Below the pieces are notes generated by a model. That model was not told where the DNA came from and did no database searches. It saw nothing but the letters and a program-made list of their open reading frames with translations. Position numbers and translations under genes: made by a program. DNA of 64,000 nt from Lucinisca nassula (lineage: Eukaryota; Mollusca; Bivalvia; Lucinida; Lucinidae): contig OY757010.1 in the NCBI GenBank assembly GCA_963580285.1, forward strand, positions 67,912,406 to 67,976,405, in the 5' to 3' direction. This document shows, piece by piece, positions 36,301 to 50,500 of this stretch (the stretch's first letter is position 1; each line of letters opens with the position of its first letter).

Positions 36301-38468
36301 TCATAATTTCAAATGAAATGACCATGATGATAAGCTACTCTATGTACTATTTTACATTCTTTAAAGTGTACAGAAGTACTGGGTTTCTCTACTAAAAGAC
36401 AAGAGGACACTTACCTGTTCTGCTATTTTATTGGCAAGAGCATCAAGCTTGGTACCAGCCTCGGATATTTTTTTCGCAGCATTAATCACATGCATTGTAC
36501 TCTTTAAAGGTCCTCGGCCTCTGAAATAAGCATTTTGAGAACTCATCATTATGAACTTATTCTCATAACTTTATATTGTACAGTTGTTGCTAAGTATCTC
36601 TTGCCTGTCTGTCTGTGTGTCAAAATGAGTAGACCCTGATTTGACTACATATTAAGTCAGTCTGTTGGTCTTTTACAAACTGTGTCAAGACTGCAACTTA
36701 CTGTTGTATATACGTCAAAGTATAACCTGAAAAGGACTGTAACTCTTCATATTTGAGTAAAAGTGCACCCATATTTCTCCTACTTGAATAAAAAGCACTT
36801 CAGGAGCCAGTTGTTCAAAACCAACAATGTTGTTTGGGGGCCAGGGGCCAGTTGTTCAAAGCATCGTTAGCTTAACGAGCTCGTTAGTGGACATATTGTT
36901 AACTCTTCTAGCAAGTACAATATCATAAATTTTGGTATTTTTGCTGAAAAAATGTGAGCAGCTTTTGCGTCCGCAAAAGCTGCTTACATTTTTTCAGCAA
37001 AAATTTCAGCATATTTGCCATATTTAATGATCAAAGTTTTAACGATACGTTAACTAACGATGTCGTTAGTTTTGAACAACTGGCCCCAGTTGTTTAAAAC
37101 TAACAATGTGGTTAGTTAACATACATGTATATGTTTAAAACTTTGAAAATTTAATATGGCAAATATGCTGTTGTTTTGCAGAAAAATGTGAGCAACATCA
37201 TAGTTTTGCAGCAAAAATAGCACTGAATTAAATATTGTTTTGTTTGAATTGAGGTTTAAGGTCCCCATCAACGCTATCTAGGTCATTTTGGAGATGTTGC
37301 TATCAATTTTGTGGGACTTTTACCTGACAATGATGGGAATTGACATTTCAAGCCCTGCCGCCCAATGAAACCAAAAGGCTTATATGGACTGGACAGTCTG
37401 ACTCACACCACTTTGCCTGGGCAGGCTTAGTCCTTCAAAGCGGTTTACAAGTACTCATGTGTGGGAAGTACTGCGTGGAAGCACTATGCAGCCCAATCTA
37501 TTTCTTCAGCCCCGATGGGCTGGGGCCAGAATTAAATATTGTACCTACTTGGATAGCTAACATTTTGACCACTTACACTGGTGGTCATTAAGCAAACGAC
37601 AGTGAATTGTTTGTTTGATTTGAGGCTTAAACGGCCCCGTCAACACTGTAAAGGTCATTTTGGAGACGTTGCTTCCAATTTTGTGGGACTTTTACCTGAC
37701 ATTGAGATGAAATGACATATCAAGCCCTGTCGCCTAATGAAACCAATAGGGTTTATAAGCATGGACGGGCCTACCCGTACCGCTTTGCCTGGGCAGGCTT
37801 AGATTCACTAAGCGGTTTACCAGAACTCGTGGGCGGGTTGGTTTCAGGGCTGCGTTGAAGCATCATGCAGCCCATGTATTTCTTCAAGCCCCGATGGGCG
37901 GGGGCCAAAAACAAACGACAGTGAACAACAGCACCCTGAACTGTAAAGCTGCAATAAGGGGAATGTATATATGTAACACAGTCTCTCCTATTTTCACCAC
38001 AGAGAACACTTTCTTGGTCTTCTGTTCATTTTTCTGTATTGGATGAAACAACCTGTCCAGTATGCCAATCTGCATCCCACCCCCTCAAACTCTGTAAGTT
38101 GTTTCTACATTGAAAAAAGAAAATATATATATATATATATCCACTAATACTAGAAGGCTGCCTGGCAAATGCATGGCATCAGTGCAATGTCGTGATGTCT
38201 CATTGACATTGATCCCACGTTGTGTCAGGGTTGTGTGCATGATGGGTATGTCACCTGGACTATTGAATTCAGATTTTTTATTAACATTCTATCCCCTCTT
38301 TTCGCAGTGAACAGAACAGCTAGACATTTACTGTGATTATAAAAAATTGTTATCATTGAGTCACATAACCACTGAAATTATTATTTCCTCATACATAATC
38401 ACTGTGTATGATCTGACATGTTCAATAAAGTTCTGTTCTGCTCTGCAGAAAATGGTGTCTATCTATCG

Positions 38469-38531
<63 letters not shown>

Positions 38532-41500
38532 AATCTATCTTCTTGTACTGAGTCGGTCATATCTGGCCATTACCTCAGTTGATTGGGTGGCTAAATTTAG
38601 AATTTAGCTGGAAAAAAAAAAGAGAGGCACTGGATGCGTCCTTAAAACTATTTAAAATCTGCATAACAGAGGTATCCTAAAACGCATACCTCAGAGTCTC
38701 AATCTTACACTGTACGGGCTTTAAACTCTTCTGCGGACTTGGCATTCACCCCAGAGGAGAGAAGACTATTCCATTGGGGAATAATTCTAGGAAAGAAGGA
38801 GTTTTTCAGGGCATAACTATAGGACTGGTATCTACGATATTGTGAGTCGTTTACTTTTGATGCCCTTGTTTGGGTCGACACTGTGGTCAAGTACCTATCT
38901 TTATTAATAGACACTGAATCAGAGTGTATCTTGTAGAAGGTTAAAGAGGACTGCTCACGACGGGCCTCCAGGGACCACTCTAGCTCAATAAGCATGTCAC
39001 CGACACTACTTCTATTTCGCCATCGCCTACAGGTCCATCGAGCAGCTGTCCTCTGCACCTTCTCCACCTGCTGAGTCTGAGTTTTAGTTTAAACATATTT
39101 ATTTCATAAAGGTAGTGAATAATATGCATCCAAATGTAACACAAGCAATAATAGGATTAGAACGAAAGCACAAGTACTTATATAGTTCTTCTCCTGGGTC
39201 TGAGTTTTAACATAGGGATGCCAAATGGGTGATGCATATTCAAGTTGAGGGCGAACCAATGTTTTATATGCAACATCCTTTGTCTGCCTAGGTGCAAAAG
39301 CCAAGTTCCATCTAAAGAATCCTAAAGTCCTAGTCGCTTTAGATGTAATCTCATAGATATGTTGACCCCAATCAAGATCGTCAGTGATGGTGATACTAAG
39401 ATATTTGTCGGATTGAACATGTTCCAAAATTTGCTGGTAAAGTGTATAGTCAAACTTAATTTGCTTGTGCGGAGGGTGTCGTGACACCCTCATTGAGTGA
39501 CATTTGGCCACATTGAACTTCATTTGCTAATCGGCCTCCCACTGAGCAAGTTGATCCAGGTCATCTTGTAAAATAAGACAGTCAGATGGAGAATATATGT
39601 TCCTATACAGGACACAATCATCAGCAAACAAACGGACCGATGACCTGATATTATCGGGGAGATCATTAATGAAAACCAAGAAAAGGACCGGTCCAAGGAC
39701 TGAACCTAAGCGGACTCCAGATAAAACAGGGACTGGATCCGACGCTTGGCCATCAAGTACAACTTGTTGTGAGCGCCTAGAGAGCCATGAGCTAATCCAC
39801 CTATGTGTGGATCCTCTTATCCCATAGTACTCCAGTTTATGTATTAGCCTTCTGTGAGGTACCTTGTCAAAGGCCTTAGCAAAGTCCATGATGATCAAGT
39901 CAGTCTGTTTGTGGCCTTGGTTTATGGCCCCATCCAGATTGCTCACAATGTCATGGTAAAATTGAACAAGCTGCGTTTCGCAAGACCTTTGACTCCGGAA
40001 ACCATGTTGACAGTCAGCAAGAATGCTCTCAAAGGCTAAGTGCTTGTTGATGTTGCTTACTAATATATGCTCCAGGGTTTTGCAACAGATGCATGTTAGC
40101 GACACTGGTCTATAATTTGCTGCATCATATTTTTCCCCTTTTTTATAGACCGGGGTAACATTTGCTTGTCGCCAGTCATCTGGTACAGTGCCCTGGGCAA
40201 GTGATTCATTAAAGATAAAGGCCAACACAGGAGATATTTCAGCACTACATTCCTTAAGTACCCTGGCATTCAGGTCATCAGGCCCAGATGCCTTATGTAT
40301 CTTGAGCTTACCTAACAGTTTAGCGACCCCATTTGGGTCAACTGTTATGTCCCCATAGAGGGGAACGGACTTGCACCTTTAGATGGCAGCCCACCATCAG
40401 TTTCACGCCTAAATGCTGATTGAAACTGTTTATTGCAAATATTAGCCTTATTGCGCGCATCTTTTTTTAGAATTCTATTTTCCCTTAGCGAAGTGATTCC
40501 AATGTCTACTTGTAAAGGAAAGACTTAACTTCTTTAACCTTCAGCATGCTGTAGGCGACTTTTGTTGCCCAAGGGGGTGGTCCATATTGAGCAAATTATC
40601 ACTCTCATAAGAAAGCAAGTACACTCCATCCGATGAGTTGGGACTGTTCTTTCTTACAAGGGCACAGGTTTTACCAACATTACAGTTAAAAATCGACAAT
40701 TTCTCAAGTACCAGTTTTCAACAGGTCCTCCTTAACTGTTATATCACAAATTTGTGCATACTAGATCCAATCTATCTAAACAACTACTGGTGATAAATGT
40801 GTAGCTATAATATAGGTAGCTACACAAGCTATCAATTTTATCCTTCAAAACACTCACTGAGCACTATTGTCTTGTAGTTCTTTTTTTTTAAGTGTCTTAA
40901 ATGGTTCCCGGTCAGATCACGTGACCGCAATATTTGGAAGTCATGTGACCCATAATACTTCAGGTAGAAATGGCAGAAGATGTCTTGCCTATAATGTGTC
41001 AAAGAATGAGCAGAATGGGTTCAGGTTTAAGGAAATTATGGCTGCCAAAATAAGGGTACCCCCTCCAAAGGGCAAGTATTGAATAGAACTCAGCTTGCTA
41101 AAGGTTAAGAGAAAACTCCTATTGAAAATGGAGACGAAGATATTTTTGAAAATTTTCTCTTGCACTGTCTATATCCGTTTGATTACTGTATGTACCTTAA
41201 ATTTTCTGACACTTATTAATGAGCCTAATAGAATAAACAAGACGGCCAAGATGGCCCTGGATCGCTCACCTGATCCGTAGAGTAACAAGTGGGCCCCAGG
41301 GAGGGCCATTATTGACCCAAGGGCTATAATGTGCATAATGTTGAGGGAGGTCTAAAAAGCTGAAGCTGCATACCAAATATCAAAAAGGCTATAATTTGAA
41401 CAATCTTTGCAAAGGTCCACAAGATGAAGATACACACCAAATATCTAAGACCTGGGCCTAGCGGTTTCAGAGAAGAAGATTTTTTTTAAAGATATTCCCT

Positions 41501-44500
41501 ACATAAGTCTATGTAAAACCATATGTCCCCGGGTTGGGGGCACTTTTGGCCTCAGGGCTATAATTTAAACAATCTTGATAGAGGTCCACTAGATGCAGCT
41601 TCACACCAAATATCAAAGACCTGGGCCATACTGTTTCAGAGAAGAAGATTTTCAAAGACTATCTCTATAAGTCTATGTAAAACCAAGGGTCCCAGGGCGG
41701 GGGCATTAGTGGCCCGAGGGCTATAATTTGAACATTCTTGGTAGAGGTCCACTAGATGAAGCTCCATACCAAATATCAAAGACATGGGCCTTGCAGTTTC
41801 AGAGAAGAAGATTTTTTAAGATTTCCCTATGTAAGTCTATGTAAAACCAAAGGGTCTCGGGGCAGGGGCATTTTTGGCCCCAGGGCTATAATTTGAACAA
41901 TCTAGATAGAGGTCCACTAGATGAAATTTCACATCTATTATCAAAGACCTAGGCCTTGTGGTTTCACAGAAGAAGATTTTTAAAGATTTTCCCAATATAA
42001 GTCTATGTAAAACCAAACGGCCTGAGGCTGCGGCATTTTTGGTCTCAGGGCTATAATTTGAACAATCTTGGTAGAGGTCCACTAGATGAAGCTTCATACC
42101 AAATATCACAGACCTAGGCCTTGTGGTTTCAGTAGAAAATTTTTCAAGATTTTCCCTATATAAATCTATGTAAAACCAAAGGGCCCCGGAGCAGGGGCAT
42201 TTTTGGCCCCAGGGCTATAATTTGAAAAATCTCGGTAGAGGTTCAAAAGATGAAGCTTCATATCAAATATCAAAGACCTGGGCCTTGCGGTTTCAGAGAA
42301 GAAGATTTTTAAAGATTTTCCCTATATAAGCCCCTGTAAAACCAAAGGGCCCAGGGGCAGGGGCATTTTTGGCCCCAGCACTATAATTGGAACAATTTGT
42401 TAGGGGGCCACTAGATGAAGCTTCATACCACATAGCAAAGACCTGGGCCATGCGGTTTCAGAGAAGAAGATTTTTAAAGATTTTCCCTATATAAGCCCAT
42501 GTAAAACCAAAGGGCCCAGGGGCGGGGGCATTTTTGGCCCCAGAACTATAATTTGAACAATCTTGGTAGGGGTCCACTAGATGAAGCTTCATACCAAATA
42601 TCAAAAACCTGGGCCTTGCGGTTTCAGAGAAGAAGCTTTTTAAAGATTTTCCCTATATAAGCCTATGTAAAACCAAAGGGGCCCGGGACGGGGGCATTTT
42701 TGGCCCCAGCACTATAATTTGAACAATCTTGGTAGGGGTCCACTAGATAAAGCTTCATACCAAATATTAAAGATCTGGGCCTTGCGGTTTCAGAGAAGAA
42801 GATTTTTAAAAATTTTCCCTATATAAGCCCATGTAAAACCAAAGGGCCCCGGGGTGGGGGCATTTTTGGGCCCCAGCACTATAATTTGAACAATCTTGGT
42901 AGGGGTCCACTAGATGAAGTTTCATACCAAATATCAAAGACCTGGGCCTTGTGGTTTCAGGAGAAGATTTTTTAAGTTTTCGGTGAAAAAAATCTATTTT
43001 TGGCTCTTGTGACCCACATCTGCAACGGACCGGAACCAATTGAACAACTTTGAAAGGGGACCACCTGGGGATCATTGCTATGAAGTTTGGTCAAAATCCG
43101 ATCAGTGGTTTAGGAGGAGATGTTGTTTGAAGAAATTGTTTACGCACACACTGACGACGAAGTGATCACAAAAGCTCACCTTGTCACTTCGTGACAGGTG
43201 AGCTAAAAATAATTGAAATTATTCATTTTAACCCATTTAGTACCAGAAACCCCAAAATGGGTACCCTGGCAAACAATGCAGGCCCAGATCAGACGCCACA
43301 GAATGCGGCATCTGATCAGGGCCTCCACTGTTTGCTAAAAGTTAGTGACCTTGAGGAGTTGTTGTAATTCTCCTAAAATTTTAACAAATTTGCTTCAGAA
43401 TCCTGCAAGGAGTCCAAAAGGTGTAGACATAGTTGCAAACAGTGTAGATCCTGATCAGACTGCTCTTCCAGACTCAGGAGCAGTCTGATCTGGGTTTGCA
43501 CTATTTGCTAAGGGCTGTCTGTCCCAATACTTATGATCATTAGGGTATCAAGTAATTTGACTGGTTGATAGTCAGAAATAGGTGTGGCTAAATTAATTTA
43601 TTCAGCAGGATAAAGGTTACATGAACTATAAACATAAATTACCTGGTGAAATCTGTCATCTCCATCATGATCATACACATCTGTTTAGCTATGACAATGA
43701 TGTCATTACCACTGTCATCCCACTTGGCTACCTCTCGGTCTAGCTTGGCTTTCTCCATCCTGAACATCTCAAACTGGGCTTGGATTTTCTCTTTCTCTTC
43801 CTGCGGCAGGGCTCTCATCATGGCACGGTCGGATTTCCCCTGAATATCGTCTTGGTCTGTTTGCCAGCTCGCTGAAATAGCACCCAGACATGTTGGAGTT
43901 TAGATTTGATTGTTTTGGAGTTTAGATTTGATTGTTTTGGAGTTCAGATTTGATTGTTTTGGAGTTCAGATTTGATTGTTTTGGAGTTCAGGTTTGACTG
44001 TTTTCGAGTTTAGATTTGATTGTTTTGGAGTTTAGATTTGACTATTTTGGAGTTTAGATTTGATTGTTTTGGAGTTTAGATTTGATTGTTTTGGAGTTCA
44101 GATTTGATTGTTTTGGAGTTCAGGTTTGATTGTTTTCGAGTTTAGATTTGATTGTTTTGGAGTTTAGATTTGACTATTTTGGAGTTTAGATTCGATTGTT
44201 TTGGAGTTTAGATTTGATTGTTTTGGAGTTCAGATTTGATTGTTTTGGAGTTCAGGTTTGATTGTTTTAGAGTTTAGATTTGATTGTTTTGGAGTTTAGA
44301 TTTGACTATTTTGGAGTTTAGATTCGATTGTTTTGGAGTTTAGATTTGATTGTTTTGGAGTTTAGATTTGACTATTTTGGAGTTTAGATTTGATTGTTTT
44401 GGAGTTCACATTTGATTGCTTTGGAGTTTAGATTTGATTGTTTTGGAGTATAACAGCCCAGCCAACACTATTTTAGAAAGTGTGCTCAAGTAAACTGACT

Positions 44501-47500
44501 GGCACGATATATCGTGCCAGTCAGTTTACCTGACCACACTTTTCCTATGCAAGATTAGTCTTAAGCTTTGTACATTCTTGCATCAGAAACTGATAACTGT
44601 TTTTCTTGAATCAGCAGAAGAGAAAGAATGATCCTAGAAAAGATTTCATTCTCTATCTCCTTGGACCCAGCAGGGGATGAATGCACAACCTCTTTATCAC
44701 AAGCTAGGCATGTAACCGACTGAGCCACTTGGGCCCTGCTCACATATAGGAGTTCACAATCAAATGAGTTTTTTTTATGTGTTTGTGTGTGTCTGATTAC
44801 GTTCCCATTAACAAATACAGTCATATCAGGACAGTTACTTAATCTATCCCTACCTTTTTCCCGGATAGGATCTGTCGGCAGTAGACCATGTAAATGGTTA
44901 GCAAGAACACCCCATGCAGGTGCCAATGCTCGGCTGCACCCCCTTTTCATAATGAACAACTAGTCCGAGTTTCAAGTAAATAATTATGTTCAGTTATGAC
45001 AGAGATATTACAAAATGACAACCGGCCCCGATAGCTCAGTTGGTAGAGTGTCCGCTCCGGGGAACGGGAGGTCTGGGGTTCGACCCCGGGCCGCGACATA
45101 CCAAAGTCGTTAAAAATGGTACTAGCTGCTCCTCGTTTGGCACTCAGATTTACGGGGTAGAGCTAGGACTGGTCGATCCAGTGTCAGGATAATGTGACTG
45201 GGTGTGGTATCATGTAATGTGTCTGGGACATGATACTTCAGTGAGGCAGCACTATAAACGTGAGCATTGAGCTCCCTGTCGCAACCAGACACCGTCGTGA
45301 TATGACTGAAAAATTGTTGAAAGCGACGTTAAACCCGAATTCACACACATTACAAAATGACAAAGTTTTTGCACGACGCCGCAAGAGCTATGACAATACT
45401 TAGTCGTTTTCTTCGAAAACAGCCGAGCTAACCAGTACAGAGCACATCAATGTCTTTCATCATAAACTAAAAACTACCTTTCTTGTAACAGTGGCAGGAT
45501 GTGAGTGAGTAACTGCAAAAATTATTTGGGCAAAGGGTACTGCTGACACAGACTACCAGCAAAGACTCAAGCCAGAGGTTGTAAAACTTTTTTCATGTTC
45601 AACTTACTTAGAGTGAAATTTTGCATGCTTATAAATATGAAAATACACAAAAATATGTAATTTTTTTCGGCTTAGATCAGCAGAAAACAATGTTTGTCAT
45701 GCTCATAAATATTAAAATGCCCACATTTGTTGCTCAATATGTCAAGGGCTGTCTCTTACATCCCGCAGTCCATAGCATGGAGGTGCAGTCTAATCTAAGT
45801 ATTCCCTTGTAGCTCGAGCCTTATTGTGGTTTTCCATTTCACTGGCTCAATAATGAAAGACTAAGAAATGTAAATTCAGCTGCAATTCAGACGTGAACTA
45901 AATATATATGAAAGGGTATGCCATACTACTGAAACACTGTTTACAGCAAAGAACCTAAGTATAAGGACAGACAGGCCTAAGCACACAGTGCAGACCCAGA
46001 TCAGACTGCTTCAAGGAGCAGTCTGATCAGGGTCTACACTGTTTGCCATAACATCTGCACCTTTCGGATTCCTTGCTGGATCGTGAAACAAATTTGTAAA
46101 AATTTTAGAAGAATTACAGCAAGTCCTCAAGATGTGACATTGTCCGAATTGTTATGCTTTTTACGGTATTCAAAAGTAACTTACATCTACTCCTAGAATC
46201 ATACATTTCCTGTTCATCTTCAAGATCAGAGTCTGTTTCTATCTCATCTGGAGCCTAAAAATACCAGATTAATCCTTAAAGCACCAATCATACTTAGCAG
46301 ACAGCATTTCAAACAATTTTTTTTCTTATTTTTTTCATAGATAATAAGGCTTTGCATTACAGGGTAACCGTCCGCTGGGCTAAAGACTCCCACAAAATTT
46401 CAAGCCATAGTTGCTTTAGAATGATAATAGGAAAAAGTGTCATCTGCACCAGTTTTTCTTGATGCTGTAAGGGTTAAGATTGTTCAAAGCATTCGTTATC
46501 ATAGCAAGCATCGTTAGTGGTCAAAACGTTAACAGTTCTAGCAGATAGAATATCTAATACTCTGGTATTTTTGCAGAAAAAAATGTGAGCAGCTTTTGCA
46601 TTTGCAAAAGCTGCTCACGTTTTTTTCTGCAAAAATATTTGACTTTACAATTTTTTTTACAAGGGCCACAACTTTTGTGACATTGCAATTGCCTTCCCGT
46701 GAAAAGGGTGCCTTTGAGACCAGGGACCTATTTTGCAAGAGAAGAATCAGTCCCTAGACTGTGCTTTTCAGGACCAATTCTTTCCTTTAACAGTAGATCC
46801 TTTTGATATTTTTTTTATTTTGTTATTACAGTCCTTTCAAGATTATTTCACAAAAACCAAAGTACCCAGGGAAAAAACCTGACCTTCTGTTGCAGAACTT
46901 GGCATTGCACATGTGACCATACCAAGGTTTAAGACATGTAATTTTTAAGAATCAACCCTCTTTACCATCAGGCCCATTTTTGATAGTGGAGTTAAAATAT
47001 TTTGAAGCAGTTATGCAATTCTAACAAGTGCCCACAGCAAGAAATACAGAAAATTATCCCATCTGTAGCTATGCAATGTTATTTCCTTTCACTATTCATC
47101 CGTATTGACAAGATCAGCAAATTATATCTGCAGAGTTGTCTCCCTTGAAGGTTTGCCAATAAACTTCAACCTCTATCCTGCTGAATAATTAATTTAGCCA
47201 CACTCATTACTGACTATCAGCCAATCAAATCACTTGATATATTGTTCTCATTTCAGTTAGCAAACTGAATGATAAACAGTGTAGATCCTGATCAGATGGC
47301 TTCTTCAGAAGCCATCTGATCAGGATCTACACTGTTTGTAAAGACATAGGTTGTTGTGTTCAGTGGGATCGGGGGTTATGACTTATATTATTCAAAAATG
47401 TCAAACTTTACCCTGTTCATGAGAACCGCCTGTCGTATATCTCTGACTCCATCGTACACAAGCCTGCTGGCATCAATAAATTCGTTCTCGTCAACATCTC

Positions 47501-50500
47501 CAGGTGGGTTCTGACTCAAGGCATCTACAGCCATCTCTACCTTCTCAGCAAAGTTAGGCATGACTGGAATATTGATTTTTAACATTGATGAATCAACCAA
47601 TCATTTACCTGATAACCCTTGTCCTGCTGAATATTCATATATGCCACACCCACTACTGATTATTAACCAATCAGATTACCTGTAGCAAATTATTACAACA
47701 AATTCACAATCTGAATGACAAACAATGTAGATCCAGATCAGATGGCTTCTTCAGAAGCCATCTGATCTGGATCTACATTGTTTCAAAGAGAAGGCATATC
47801 CGGGCTCAGCAGGACAAGGGTTAACTGTCATCTACTGAATAAGAGAAATGTCAGCAGCTTGACTGATGGAGATCAACTGACATTAAAAGGGTAACCTTAA
47901 TGATCCTAAGTATTTGGGACAGACAGGCCTTGTCAAACAGTGCAGACCCAGATCAGACTGCTCCTGAAGGAGCAGTCTGATCAGGATCTACACCATTTGC
48001 CATTCCGTTTGTACCTTTTGGACTCTTTGCTGGATCATGAAACCAATTTGTTAAAAATTTTAGGAGAATTACAGCAAGTCCTCAAGAAATCCTTCAACAT
48101 GAGGCTCACAACATATCAATCAGCCCTCGAATCAGTCTCATCTGGATCTAAGAATTTGTTCCATTCAAATTAATGAGAGTTGTCTTTCTTGCACACCAGA
48201 CAAGGAAATCCGTGATTTTACCCTGGGATAGAAATTTATGTTCTCACCCTGGTGTTCCGACTCCAAATCGAATATAATCGCATGTTTGATAAATGCACTG
48301 GTTGATTACAACCTCATGCGTGGCATCATCATGCGTGACGTCACTAAACATTCCTGTTGTGTCATCACAAAATGGCGGACGTTGGTAACCGAAGTGACAG
48401 CAGCATTAAAAATTCGCAACAGAAATGGAAGGTATGCAAGAAAAAGAATCCTATATGGATGTGAGGGGTGAGTAGAAAAATCCGTCGCTCGGGATCACTG
48501 TCCAGCATCACTCGGCAAGCCTCGTGATTCCGGACAGTGACCCTCGGGATGGATTTTTCCATCCACCCCTCACACCCATATAAGATTCTTATATTATATC
48601 GAATGTAAAGAGGGTTGACTGTACCTTGATCCCTTAGCAATACAACCGCCTCCATGACCCTGTCTGTGTAGGGGCCAGGTTCATAGTTGTCCATCTCAGC
48701 TGACACAACATTGCAAACCCTAGCTGACCGACCCCGAATGGCCCCTGCAGTTCTGTCTAAAGTGTCGGCATCACCCTCTTGGAGTGAGAACACACACTTG
48801 TTCACATCTTCTAGGATATGGCTTTCTGTGGAAAAAAAATATTTCAGTCAAAGATAGACACAATTTTTTAAACTTTAGTTTCATGACTGAAACTTTATTA
48901 TATGAAATTTATGTATGTTTTATGAATGATATTATGTAAGATGAAACATACAACCCAGCTTATGAGACTTGTTAATTTGGAGTTAAATGGCCCAGTCAAT
49001 GCTGTTTAGGTCATATTGGGCCTGTCAATTTACCCAACCACACTTCATGGGCAGGCTTATACATAAGCGGTTAACTGGTACAGTGCACAACTTTCGCCAG
49101 AAACTGAATCAGTGGAAGGGAGTGAATGAATATAGAGATTTCATGATCGATCTCCATTAGAGAATGAAGCCGACCTCGGCAGGTTTCGAACCCCGTAACC
49201 TCCTGATCAACAGTCAGTCGCACATCCGACTGAGCTACCAAGGCTGGCCCAGCTGATGAGAAAATGGTTATTATTGGGAAGGCAACCAGAAAAAGCTCAG
49301 GCAAGCCTGCGCATACCTATCTATACAGTAAAATTCCGCTATTAAGACCACCTAAAATTAAGACTTATTCTGCTTTAAAAAGTTTATTTAATAGGTTGCA
49401 GTTATTTTTTCTTTGTGTTTTCTGCATACAGTATCCTCTGGTCAGAGACCACCTTTGGGACTGTTCAAAAGTGGTCATAAAGACCACTTTTGAACAGTCC
49501 CAAAGGTGGTCTTAATATATTTACATTCTCAGTGCATTTATAGAAAACCCCTTAGTTAACCATGGGAAAAAATGTTGTTCATACTTCAATGAATACTGTA
49601 ACTCATGCGACGACAAAATAAACAATGGTGCACTTCAATATGATTAGATGATCGCGACATTATGGTGCCAAGGACGCTGTTTCCCTAACAAAATGAAAAC
49701 TGCGTGCAATTGTTTTCTTCTTTCATTTTAGCCTTTAACCCATTGTATACTAGTGGATTCTTCCATTGCTATATGTTGGACAAGTCCATTTGTCATATAA
49801 GGGGTGTCAGACCTACTTTTTAATTTTATTCTATTTTTGACGGAAAATTCTGTTAACAAAGTCTGATCTGGGCCTGCGCTGTTTGCTAAGGTACCCTTTT
49901 AGGGGTTTCCCAGCATACAATGGGCTAAACAAAAAATTTCCGTCATATGATGGATGTGAAATGATGTAAATATAAGTAATAAAGGTAATTTATTTAACGT
50001 TCATCAAATTATGAACATCGGGTCACGAGCAAAGTTAAAAGTTTGGGGTTCACTTACTTTGCTCATGACTCGATGTTGTTCATACTTCGATGAACGTTAA
50101 ATAAATGACATTCATTTCTTAAAAAAGACACATTTTCACTTGTTGCGGCTTATATTCTCCCTACCTGAGACAGCGAGGAAGTCATCGATGGTTGTGATAT
50201 CATCCACGGCATCTGTGAGCAGTCTGACCTGGTTCTCCCATGCATCTTTGAACACATCCATGTTCTCTAGGGCGACTTTGGACCTAGGTCGGGAGGCGAG
50301 TACTCTCGCTGCATTTATCACCTGAAGTAGACAGAGGATCCAGTTGTTCAGAACTAATGATGTAATTATTTAGCCTTTCATGAAAAAAAAGATCATTTTA
50401 TACATGCTAATTTTTGTTGAAAAAATGTGAGCAGCTTTTGCATTAGCAAAAGCTACTCACATTTTTCCAGCAAAAATACCAGAGTATTAGATATTGTACT

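Noticed and set aside
39597..40039. plus-strand frames opposite the reverse transcriptase
   Set aside because: They are antisense shadows of the dead RT, which has the catalytic motifs.
45022..45095. functional tRNA gene
   Set aside because: The head is tRNA-like, but the SINE body, tail and 15-bp target duplication show a retroposon. The other tRNA-like heads at 10273, 16329, 25731, 27666 and 52396 are rejected for the same reason.
48365..48805. 146-codon frame treated as one exon
   Set aside because: Only the part from 48625 upward matches alpha-catenin. The rest is a foldback repeat beyond the GT donor.
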